Shown in pieces: positions 1-7,628 of a stretch of DNA of 15,370 nt. Each line of letters begins with the position of its first letter. The first letter of the stretch is position 1. The notes under the pieces were generated by a model. It did not search any database, was not told the origin of the DNA, and saw only the letters and a list, made by a program, of their open reading frames with translations. Position numbers and translations under genes: made by a program. This stretch comes from JAJYTL01 sp046705265 (lineage in GTDB: Bacteria > Pseudomonadota > Alphaproteobacteria > Ferrovibrionales > Ferrovibrionaceae), in contig JBJKQL010000059.1 of NCBI GenBank assembly GCA_046705265.1, forward strand, positions 1-15,370. The letters run 5' to 3'.

Positions 1-125
1 GCCCCGCCGCTCTCCGCCAAGACCTTCGTGATCGCAGCCGTCAGCGTCGTCTTCCCATGATCAACGTGACCTATCGTCCCTATGTTGCAGTGCGGCTTCG
101 TCCGCTCAAACTTAACCTTCGCCAT
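1..125 (-). CDS. tuf: Elongation factor Tu, N-terminal part (cut by window edge)
   Basis: This is the first 41 codons of EF-Tu, the GTPase that delivers aminoacyl-tRNA to the ribosomal A site. The visible protein begins MAKVKFERTKPHCNIGTIGH, and the P-loop GHVDHGKT is at residues 19-26, the hallmark of translational GTPases. The ATG at 123-125 has a good ribosome binding site, CGGAG, seven bases upstream. It lies 29 bases after the fusA stop with no terminator between them, so it is the last visible gene of the rpsL-rpsG-fusA-tuf operon. The rest of the gene lies beyond position 1. Codon choice is unusual: six of six visible Thr codons are ACG, and both Ile codons just before the P-loop are ATA, which is normally rare in GC-rich genomes. 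A second tuf copy ends at the other edge of the window. Confidence 0.98.
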   Translation of the reverse strand, partial: MAKVKFERTKPHCNIGTIGHVDHGKTTLTAAITKVLAESGG

Positions 126-154
126 GGGAATGCTCCGTCAAATTGAGTCGAGGT

Positions 155-2230
155 TTACGCAAACTTCGCGCGGACTTCGTCCGAGATCGCCTGCGGAACC
201 AGAGTGTAATGATCGAAATGCATGGTGTACTGCGCACGACCTTGGGTCATTGAACGCAGGTTGTTGACATACCCGAACATATTGGCAAGCGGCACCATGG
301 CGCTGATGACCTGCGCATTGCTGCGCCGATCGGTGCCGGTCACCTGGCCGCGACGGCCGGCCAGATCACCCATCACGTCGCCGACGAACTCCTCAGGCGT
401 GACCACCTCGACGCGCATGATCGGCTCCAGGAGCTTGACCCCGCCCTTCGGTGCGACTTCGCGGAACGCCGCACGCGCAGCGATCTCGAACGCGAGCGAA
501 GAGGAATCGACATCGTGACTCGCGCCATCGACCAGTGTGGCTTTGAAATCGATCACCGGAAAGCCCGCCAGCACGCCACCATCAGCAACCGAGCGGATGC
601 CCTTTTCAACCGCAGGTATGTATTCTTTCGGCACGGAACCGCCCACCACCTTGTTCTCGAACACGATTCCAGAACCCGGTTCCAGTGGCTCGAATTGCAC
701 CTTGATACGCGCGAACTGACCGGAGCCGCCGGTCTGCTTCTTGTGGGTGTAGTCGATCTCGGCCTGACGGGTGAAGGTTTCGCGATAGGCGACCTGCGGC
801 GCGCCGACGTTGGCTTCGACCTTGAATTCGCGGCGCATGCGATCGACCAGAACTTCGAGATGCAGTTCCCCCATCCCCTTGATAACCGTCTGGCCGCTCT
901 CCGGATCGACGGAAACGCGGAAGGACGGGTCTTCGGCGGCGAGACGACCGAGGGCAATGCCCATCTTTTCCTGGTCGTTCTTCGTCTTGGGCTCAACGGC
1001 GACTTCGATAACGGGATCCGGGAACTCCATTTTCTCGAGAATCACCGGATTGTTCGGATCGCACAACGTATCGCCCGTCGTGGTGTTTTTAAGACCGGCC
1101 AGTGCAACGATATCGCCGGCACGGGCTTCCTTGACATCCTCGCGATGGTTGGCGTGCATCTGCAACATGCGGCCGATGCGCTCACGACCGTCCTTCGTGC
1201 TGTTGAGCACGCCGCTGCCTGAAGCCAAGACGCCGGAATAGATTCGGACGAATGTCAGCGAGCCGACAAAGGGGTCGGTCATGATCTTGAACGCGAGGCC
1301 AGAGAATGGCGCGTCATCAGAGGTTTCGCGCACCAGCTCCTTATCACCCTTGAGATTGACGCCGCGCACGGCTGCCACGTCGACCGGCGACGGCAGAAAG
1401 TCCACCACCGCATCGAGAAGCGGCTGCACGCCCTTGTTCTTGAATGCCGAACCACAAAGCACAGGAACGAAAGCACCTCCCATCACGCCCTTGCGGATGC
1501 AGGCCTTGAGCGTCACCTCATCAGGCTCGGTGCCATCGAGATAAGCCGAAAGCGCGGCGTCATCCTGCTCGACCACCGCTTCAATCATGTGGCTTCGCGC
1601 CTCCGCCGCCCGCGCCGCCAAGCTGTCGGGAATGTCGGCGTAATAGAATTCGGCACCAAGCGTCTCGTCCTTCCACAAGACCGCCTTGTTCTTCACCAGG
1701 TCGACAACCCCGGAAAAATCCGACTCGATGCCGACCGGAAGCTGCAGCACCACAGGCTTGGCGCCGAGGCGTTCCGGGATCATCCTCACCGTGCGGTCGA
1801 AATCCGCCCCGGTGCGGTCCATCTTGTTGACGAAGCAAATGCGCGGCACGTGATACTTGTCGGCTTGGCGCCACACCGTCTCCGACTGTGGCTCGACGCC
1901 GGCAACCGAATCGAACACCGCAACTGCACCGTCAAGGACGCGCAACGAGCGCTCCACCTCGATGGTGAAATCGACATGGCCAGGCGTATCGATGATGTTG
2001 ATACGATGATCACGCCAGAAGCAGGTGGTGGCCGCCGAGGTAATGGTGATACCCCGCTCCTGCTCCTGCTCCATCCAATCCATGGTCGCGGCGCCGTCAT
2101 GCACCTCGCCGATCTTATGCGACCGACCGGTATAGAAAAGAATACGCTCCGTGGTCGTGGTCTTCCCGGCATCGATATGGGCCATGATGCCGATGTTCCG
2201 ATAATGATCGAGAGAGGTTGTGCGCGCCAT
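155..2230 (-). CDS. fusA: Elongation factor G (translocation GTPase)
   Basis: EF-G (691 aa, normal family length) drives GTP-dependent translocation of tRNAs and mRNA, and ribosome recycling together with RRF, in the cytoplasm. All five G motifs are visible: AHIDAGKT (17-24), the RGITITSA switch I region (59-66), DTPGH (81-85), NKMD (135-138) and SAFKNKG (261-267). Domains II to V follow to the C-terminus. The ATG at 2228-2230 is preceded by CGGAG about nine bases upstream. The gene lies 21 bases after the rpsG stop, and tuf follows after 29 bases, the canonical str operon order. Nothing is truncated or missing. Long open frames on the opposite strand here are shadows of GC-rich coding sequence. 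Confidence 0.99.
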   Translation of the reverse strand: MARTTSLDHYRNIGIMAHIDAGKTTTTERILFYTGRSHKIGEVHDGAATMDWMEQEQERGITITSAATTCFWRDHRINIIDTPGHVDFTIEVERSLRVLDGAVAVFDSVAGVEPQSETVWRQADKYHVPRICFVNKMDRTGADFDRTVRMIPERLGAKPVVLQLPVGIESDFSGVVDLVKNKAVLWKDETLGAEFYYADIPDSLAARAAEARSHMIEAVVEQDDAALSAYLDGTEPDEVTLKACIRKGVMGGAFVPVLCGSAFKNKGVQPLLDAVVDFLPSPVDVAAVRGVNLKGDKELVRETSDDAPFSGLAFKIMTDPFVGSLTFVRIYSGVLASGSGVLNSTKDGRERIGRMLQMHANHREDVKEARAGDIVALAGLKNTTTGDTLCDPNNPVILEKMEFPDPVIEVAVEPKTKNDQEKMGIALGRLAAEDPSFRVSVDPESGQTVIKGMGELHLEVLVDRMRREFKVEANVGAPQVAYRETFTRQAEIDYTHKKQTGGSGQFARIKVQFEPLEPGSGIVFENKVVGGSVPKEYIPAVEKGIRSVADGGVLAGFPVIDFKATLVDGASHDVDSSSLAFEIAARAAFREVAPKGGVKLLEPIMRVEVVTPEEFVGDVMGDLAGRRGQVTGTDRRSNAQVISAMVPLANMFGYVNNLRSMTQGRAQYTMHFDHYTLVPQAISDEVRAKFA

Positions 2231-2251
2231 GGGAGGAAACTCCGATCCGCC

Positions 2252-2722
2252 TTACCAGCGATAATGCGAAAAGGCCTTGTTGGCCTCAGCCATCCGGTGC
2301 GTATCTTCCCGCTTCTTCACGGCATTGCCGCGATTATTCGCCGCGTCGAGGATTTCGTTCGACAAACGGTCGATCATGGTGTGCTCATTGCGCCCGCGCG
2401 CTGTTAAAATCAACCAACGAATAGCCAGCGTCTGGCTTCGATCGGCGCGCACTTCAACCGGCACCTGATAGGTCGCACCGCCGACCCGGCGCGATCGCAC
2501 CTCGATCTGCGGACGGACGTTGGAAATCGCGTCGTGAAACACCCGGAGCGGGTCCTGGCCGGTGCGGCCGCGCACCTTGTCGAGAGCCCCGTAGAGAATT
2601 TTTTCCGCGATCGACTTCTTGCCGGAGTACATGAGCGCGCTCATGAATTGCGATACGACCACATCCCCGAACTTGGGGTCGGGCAGGATTTCCCGTCTCT
2701 CGGCAGCGTGACGACGCGACAT
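2252..2722 (-). CDS. rpsG: 30S ribosomal protein S7
   Basis: S7 (156 aa, the usual length) is a primary 16S rRNA binding protein. It starts assembly of the 30S head and lines the E site. The start MSRRHAAERREILPDPKFGD and the conserved interior VGGATYQVPVEVR identify it clearly. GAGG lies six bases before the ATG at 2720-2722. The gene sits 21 bases after rpsL and 21 bases before fusA, so the three are very likely cotranscribed. In E. coli S7 is the translational repressor of the str operon, acting in the rpsL-rpsG intergenic region. Here that gap is only 21 bases and shows no room for the E. coli-type structure, so any S7 feedback probably works differently (inference). Confidence 0.99.
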   Translation of the reverse strand: MSRRHAAERREILPDPKFGDVVVSQFMSALMYSGKKSIAEKILYGALDKVRGRTGQDPLRVFHDAISNVRPQIEVRSRRVGGATYQVPVEVRADRSQTLAIRWLILTARGRNEHTMIDRLSNEILDAANNRGNAVKKREDTHRMAEANKAFSHYRW

Positions 2723-2743
2723 CTTGAACCTCGCTAACCTCTC

Positions 2744-3115
2744 TTACTTCGGTCGCTTGACGCCGTACTTCGAGCGCCGCTGGCGACGGTCTTTCACCCC
2801 TTGAGTATCGAGAACGCCGCGCACGATATGGTAGCGCACGCCCGGCAAGTCCTTGACACGGCCGCCACGGATGAGCACCACGGAGTGCTCCTGAAGGTTG
2901 TGACCTTCGCCAGGGATATAGCTCGTCACTTCCATCCCGTTGGTAAGGCGGACGCGCGCCACTTTACGCAACGCGGAATTCGGCTTTTTCGGCGTTGTCG
3001 TATAGACTCGAGTGCAGACACCGCGCTTCTGCGGACAGGCCTCAAGCGCCGGAACCTTATTCCGGGCCTTAACCGGCTGACGAGGCTTGCGAACCAGCTG
3101 ATTTATCGTCGGCAT
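2744..3115 (-). CDS. rpsL: 30S ribosomal protein S12
   Basis: S12 (123 aa) sits at the decoding centre and controls translational accuracy; it is the classic streptomycin-resistance locus. The start MPTINQLVRKPRQP gives exactly the canonical length, so I prefer the ATG at 3113-3115 over an in-frame GTG six codons upstream. AAGGAAAAGG precedes the ATG. The TTTPKKPNSALRK loop carries K43 and K44, and GGRVKDLPG carries K88, D89 and P91. These are the unmutated residues, so no streptomycin-resistance substitution is seen at the well-known sites. D89 is the residue methylthiolated by RimO in other bacteria. It is the first gene of the str operon and follows a 285-base leader and promoter region after rpoC. 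Confidence 0.99.
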   Translation of the reverse strand: MPTINQLVRKPRQPVKARNKVPALEACPQKRGVCTRVYTTTPKKPNSALRKVARVRLTNGMEVTSYIPGEGHNLQEHSVVLIRGGRVKDLPGVRYHIVRGVLDTQGVKDRRQRRSKYGVKRPK

Positions 3116-3156
3116 CGCGCCTTTTCCTTCCACCTTAACCGGTCGCCCGATAACGC

Positions 3157-3192
3157 AAAAAATACCGCGGAGCCATTGTGCGCCGCCACGGT
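3157..3192 (-). terminator. Candidate intrinsic terminator/attenuator in the rpsL leader
   Basis: Read on the minus strand, ACCGTGG (3192-3186) pairs with CCGCGGT (3170-3164) over 7 bp including one G-U, with a 15-nt loop. It is followed by one A and then six T (3162-3157). That is the form of a rho-independent terminator. It lies about 120 nt inside the predicted transcript and 42 nt before the rpsL start codon, so if active it would attenuate the str operon. It could also end read-through from rpoC. The large loop makes the hairpin only moderately stable. Confidence 0.45.
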
Positions 3193-3313
3193 GCTGACCC
3201 CGCTTGAAGGCCGTTTCGTACTGCTTCTCTGGCCTTAGCCCCTGTAGCTCAGGCCGATTTCCGGACGCCGCGTCTAGGCTGAACCCCTACCACCGGCGCC
3301 AAAAGTGAGGCGC

Positions 3314-3342
3314 ATACTATGAATCACCCCTCCCGCCGTCAA
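3314..3342 (-). promoter_or_regulatory. Sigma70-type promoter of the rpsL-rpsG-fusA-tuf operon
   Basis: On the minus strand, TTGACG (3342-3337) and TAGTAT (3319-3314) are separated by exactly 17 bases. The -35 box matches TTGACA at 5 of 6 positions and is preceded by GC, giving the GCTTGAC form common in alphaproteobacterial promoters. Expected transcription start is near 3307, giving a leader of about 190 nt before rpsL. It is the best promoter match I found in the window and stands in the only large gap between operons. Confidence 0.75.
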
Positions 3343-3352
3343 GCGCAAAGAG

Positions 3353-3371
3353 GATAAGCGTAAGCCTTATC
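3353..3371 (-). terminator. Weak hairpin after rpoC, possible partial terminator
   Basis: On the minus strand, GATAAG (3371-3366) and CTTATC (3358-3353) form a perfect 6-bp stem with a 7-nt loop, 29 bases after the rpoC stop. It is followed by CTCTTTG, a poor U tract. The stem is AT-rich and short, so termination would be weak at best. It lies immediately upstream of the -35 box of the rpsL promoter, so a regulatory operator-like palindrome is an alternative reading. Confidence 0.3.
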
Positions 3372-3400
3372 GGAGTTATTCGCTCTCGCCCAACACCCGA

Positions 3401-6400
3401 TCAGCGCTCGCGCGAAAGTTCAGCCGTCCCAGCCGTCGCTTGGCCTTCTACTTCCGCGAATTCGCGGTCGCGCTCACTCGCAATCTGACGCAACCGGGTC
3501 ATCATGGCGCCGGTTCCAGCCGGAATCAGGCGGCCGACGATGACATTCTCCTTGAGGCCGATGAGCGAATCGGTGCGCCCCGCGACCGCCGCCTCAGTCA
3601 GGACCCTGGTCGTCTCCTGAAACGACGCAGCGGAAATGAACGAGCGCGTCTGCAAACTTGCCTTAGTGATGCCTTGCAGCACCGGATGCGCGGTCGCAAG
3701 CCGACCGCCCTCGGTAACGGCCTTGGCGTTGACCTCCTCGAATTCGGAACGATCGACCTGTTCGCCAGCAAGAAAGGTCGTGTCACCAGAGGTGTCGATC
3801 TCCACTTTCTGCAGCATCTGGCGGGCAATGACTTCGATGTGCTTGTCGTTGATCTTCACGCCCTGCAGCCGATAGACCTCCTGGATCTCGTCCACGAGAT
3901 AATTAGCCAAAGCCTCGACGCCGAGAACCTTGAGGATGTCGTGCGGCGCCGGGTTGCCGTCGAGCAGAAGGTCGCCACGGTGGACATAATCGCCCTCCTG
4001 CACGGAGATGTGCTTGCCGCGAGGAATGAGGTATTCAATCGCCGTCTCGGAGGGATCGTCCGGCCGCACGATGATCCGCCGCTTTGCTTTGTAGTCCTTG
4101 CCAAACTCGATGCGGCCCGGCGCCTCGGCGATGATCGCGTGATCCTTCGGCCGCCGTGCCTCGAAGAGTTCCGCAACGCGCGGCAGACCACCGGTAATGT
4201 CGCGCGTTTTCGTGCCCTCAAGCGGAATGCGCGCCAGCACGTCGCCGGCATGAACCGTGGCACCGTCTTCAACCGACAGAATGGCGTCCACGGACAGGAA
4301 GTAACGCGCTTCCGTGCCGTTCGCCAAGGTAAGGACGTTGCCCGCTTCGTCGCGGAGCGTGACGCGGGGCCGGAGCTCCGCCGCCTTCGGTTGCTGCTTC
4401 CAGTCGGTGACCACGCGGTAGGTGATGCCCGTCGCCTCGTCTACGGTCTCGCGCATCGAAATGCCTTCGACCAAGTCGCGATAGCTGACAATCCCTTCGC
4501 GTTCGGTGATGATCGGCCGGGTATAGGGATCCCATTCAACCAGGCGTTGGCCCTTCTTCACTTGGTCACCATCGTCCACGACGAGGCGGGCACCATAGAC
4601 CACCTTGTGGCGGGCGCGTTCGCGGCCACCTTCGTCGATCAGCACCACCTCAGTATTTCGGCCCATGACCACGAGCCGCTTCTGGCTGTCGACAACGACA
4701 TTGCGATTCTGGATCCGCACCATCGCGTCGTAGGCCGCTTCGAAGCTCGATTGCTCCGCGACCTGCGCCGTTCCGCCGATGTGGAAGGTTCGCATGGTAA
4801 GCTGCGTCCCCGGCTCGCCGATCGACTGAGCCGCAATGACCCCGACGGCTTCGCCGATATTGACCGGTGTGCCACGCGCGAGATCGCGGCCATAGCATTT
4901 GCCACAAACACCTTCTGCGGTTTCGCAGGTGAGGACCGAGCGGATCTGAACCGATTCAACGCCAGCCGTCTCGATGCGCTCCACCGCCTCCTCGTCAATC
5001 ATCTCGCCGGCAGCGACCAGAATTTCGGTCGAGATTGGGTCGCGCACGTCGACCGCCGCGAAACGGCCAAGCGTGCGCTCGCCCAAGGTGGCGATGATTT
5101 CGGCACCTTCGACCACCTCGCGGACGGTAAGGCCGCGCGTTGTGCCGCAATCTTCTTCGGTGATGATGCAATCCTGCGCCACGTCAACGAGACGGCGGGT
5201 GAGATAGCCCGAGTTGGCGGTCTTCAAGGCGGTATCGGCCAAGCCTTTGCGCGCGCCGTGGGTCGAGTTGAAGTACTCAAGAACGGTCAAGCCTTCCTTG
5301 AAGTTCGAGATGATCGGCGTCTCGATGATCTCGCCCGACGGCTTCGCCATCAGGCCACGCATGCCGGCAAGCTGTTTCATTTGCGCCGCCGAGCCGCGAG
5401 CACCCGAATGGGCCATCATATAGATCGAATTGATCGGCGGAGAGCCCTTGGCCGTGGTCCCGGAGGCAGTGCCCGAAATGACTTTCATCATTTCCTCGGC
5501 CACCCGGTCAGTGCATTGCGACCAAGCGTCGACCACCTTGTTGTACTTTTCACCCTGCGTAATGAGCCCGTCGAGATACTGTTGCTCGTATTCCGCGACC
5601 ACGGTCTTGGTCTCATCGACCAAGCCCTGCTTTGCGGCCGGCACCAGCATGTCGTCCTTGCCGAACGAAATGCCGGCTCGACAGGCATGGCCGAATCCGA
5701 TCGCCATCAGCCGATCAGTGAAGATCACGGTCTCCTTCTGTCCGCAATGGCGGTAGACGGCATCGATGACCTGGGAGATTTCCTTTTTCGTCAGCAGCCG
5801 GTTGACGAGGGAGAACGGCACCTTGGGGTGATGCGGCAGAATTTCCGCAAGTAGCATGCGGCCCGGCGTGGTCTCCACCACTGCCGTTACCGACTCACCA
5901 TCGTCCTTCACGTAATGCGTACGCGCACGAATCTTGGCGTGGAGCGAAACCTGGCCGGCATTCAGGGCATGCTCAATCTCGGCAACGTCGCGGAAAATCG
6001 TGCCGGCGCCCTGTTCGCCCTCGCGCTCCATGGTTAGAAAATAGAGCCCAAGCACAATGTCCTGGCTTGGCACGATAATCGGCTTGCCATTGGCCGGGCT
6101 CAGGATGTTGTTGGTCGACATCATGAGGACACGGGCTTCGAGCTGCGCCTCAAGCGAGAGCGGAACGTGCACGGCCATCTGGTCGCCGTCGAAATCGGCA
6201 TTGAAAGCCGCACAAACCAGCGGATGAAGCTGGATCGCCTTGCCTTCGATCAGCACCGGCTCAAAGGCCTGGATGCCGAGACGGTGCAAGGTCGGCGCGC
6301 GGTTGAGCAACACCGGATGTTCGCGGATGACCTCTTCGAGAATATCCCAGACCTCGGGCCGCTCCTTTTCAACCAGCTTCTTCGCCATCTTGATGGTTGC

Positions 6401-7576
6401 GGCCATGCCCTTGAGTTCGAGACGCGAATAAATGAACGGCTTGAACAGCTCAAGTGCCATCTTCTTCGGCAGACCGCATTGATGGAGCTTCAGCTCCGGC
6501 CCGACGACGATGACGGAACGGCCGGAATAGTCCACGCGCTTGCCAAGAAGGTTTTGACGGAAACGGCCCTGCTTACCCTTCAACATATCGGCAAGCGACT
6601 TCAACGGCCGCTTGTTAGCGCCAGTGATGACGCGACCGCGGCGACCATTGTCGAACAAGGCGTCGACGGCCTCCTGCAGCATGCGTTTTTCATTGCGCAC
6701 GATGATGTCGGGCGCACGCAGCTCGATCAGCCGCTTCAGCCGGTTGTTGCGGTTGATGACGCGACGATAAAGATCATTCAGGTCCGAGGTCGCAAAGCGA
6801 CCGCCGTCGAGCGGCACCAGAGGCCTCAGCTCGGGCGGAATCACCGGAATCACGGTCAGGATCATCCACTCCGGACGATTGCCGGATTCGATCAGCGACT
6901 CGATCAGCTTCAGCCGCTTAACCGTCTTTTTCGGCTTCACTTCAGAGGCGACGGCAGCAAGTTCGGCACGAAGCCGCTCGCGTTCCTCGTTGATGTCGAT
7001 GCGAGCCAGCATATCGCGCACTGCCTCGGCGCCGATTTTCGCCGTGAAGGCATCCTCGCCATATTCTTCCTGGGCGCGGAGATAACGCTCTTCGCTCAGA
7101 AGTTCGCCTTCCTTCAGGGGCGATAGCCCAGGTTCGACGACGACGTAATTCTCAAAATAGAGGACCTGTTCAAGATCCTTCAGCGTCATGTCGAGGAGCA
7201 ATCCAATGCGGCTCGGCAGCGACTTCAGGAACCAGATATGCGCAACCGGCGAAGCCAGCTCGATATGGCCCATGCGCTCCCGGCGGACCTTGGAGAGCGT
7301 CACCTCGACACCGCACTTCTCGCAGGTGATACCCCGGTATTTCATCCGCTTATACTTGCCGCATAAGCACTCATAGTCCTTGATCGGCCCGAAGATACGG
7401 GCGCAGAAGAGCCCGTCACGCTCCGGCTTGAAGGTTCGGTAGTTGATGGTTTCCGGCTTCTTGATCTCGCCGAAGGACCAAGAGCGGATGCGCTCCGGGC
7501 TGGCGATCGAGATGCGGATCTGATCGAACCCCTGAGGTCCGCTCGGTTGACCGAAGATTTGCATCAACTCATTCAT
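3401..7576 (-). CDS. rpoC: DNA-directed RNA polymerase subunit beta'
   Basis: The beta' subunit (1391 aa) forms, with beta, the catalytic cleft of RNA polymerase and holds the active-site magnesium. Visible landmarks are the first zinc site C70, C72, C85, C88; the catalytic loop NADFDGD at 459-465 with three Asp; the bridge-helix region around 726-750 (GARGSAAQMKQLAG); the trigger-loop region around 758-796; and the second zinc site C810, C884, C891, C894. The ATG at 7574-7576 has a strong AAGGAG seven bases upstream. It follows rpoB after 52 bases with no terminator, so the two are cotranscribed. Length and motif order are normal for proteobacteria, and no insertion or split is seen. Confidence 0.99.
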   Translation of the reverse strand: MNELMQIFGQPSGPQGFDQIRISIASPERIRSWSFGEIKKPETINYRTFKPERDGLFCARIFGPIKDYECLCGKYKRMKYRGITCEKCGVEVTLSKVRRERMGHIELASPVAHIWFLKSLPSRIGLLLDMTLKDLEQVLYFENYVVVEPGLSPLKEGELLSEERYLRAQEEYGEDAFTAKIGAEAVRDMLARIDINEERERLRAELAAVASEVKPKKTVKRLKLIESLIESGNRPEWMILTVIPVIPPELRPLVPLDGGRFATSDLNDLYRRVINRNNRLKRLIELRAPDIIVRNEKRMLQEAVDALFDNGRRGRVITGANKRPLKSLADMLKGKQGRFRQNLLGKRVDYSGRSVIVVGPELKLHQCGLPKKMALELFKPFIYSRLELKGMAATIKMAKKLVEKERPEVWDILEEVIREHPVLLNRAPTLHRLGIQAFEPVLIEGKAIQLHPLVCAAFNADFDGDQMAVHVPLSLEAQLEARVLMMSTNNILSPANGKPIIVPSQDIVLGLYFLTMEREGEQGAGTIFRDVAEIEHALNAGQVSLHAKIRARTHYVKDDGESVTAVVETTPGRMLLAEILPHHPKVPFSLVNRLLTKKEISQVIDAVYRHCGQKETVIFTDRLMAIGFGHACRAGISFGKDDMLVPAAKQGLVDETKTVVAEYEQQYLDGLITQGEKYNKVVDAWSQCTDRVAEEMMKVISGTASGTTAKGSPPINSIYMMAHSGARGSAAQMKQLAGMRGLMAKPSGEIIETPIISNFKEGLTVLEYFNSTHGARKGLADTALKTANSGYLTRRLVDVAQDCIITEEDCGTTRGLTVREVVEGAEIIATLGERTLGRFAAVDVRDPISTEILVAAGEMIDEEAVERIETAGVESVQIRSVLTCETAEGVCGKCYGRDLARGTPVNIGEAVGVIAAQSIGEPGTQLTMRTFHIGGTAQVAEQSSFEAAYDAMVRIQNRNVVVDSQKRLVVMGRNTEVVLIDEGGRERARHKVVYGARLVVDDGDQVKKGQRLVEWDPYTRPIITEREGIVSYRDLVEGISMRETVDEATGITYRVVTDWKQQPKAAELRPRVTLRDEAGNVLTLANGTEARYFLSVDAILSVEDGATVHAGDVLARIPLEGTKTRDITGGLPRVAELFEARRPKDHAIIAEAPGRIEFGKDYKAKRRIIVRPDDPSETAIEYLIPRGKHISVQEGDYVHRGDLLLDGNPAPHDILKVLGVEALANYLVDEIQEVYRLQGVKINDKHIEVIARQMLQKVEIDTSGDTTFLAGEQVDRSEFEEVNAKAVTEGGRLATAHPVLQGITKASLQTRSFISAASFQETTRVLTEAAVAGRTDSLIGLKENVIVGRLIPAGTGAMMTRLRQIASERDREFAEVEGQATAGTAELSRER

Positions 7577-7628
7577 GAACCGTCTCCTTGTCGCTCCTCT
7601 ACCCTGCTTTCCGTCGCCTGCCGCAAAT

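Noticed and set aside
3440..5854. 804-codon open frame on the plus strand opposite rpoC
   Set aside because: It lies wholly inside rpoC on the opposite strand, its protein resembles no family, and long antisense frames arise readily in GC-rich coding DNA. The rpoC protein is complete and conserved.
6167..7126. 319-codon plus-strand open frame
   Set aside because: Mirrors the conserved N-terminal half of rpoC; composition is that of a complementary-strand artefact.
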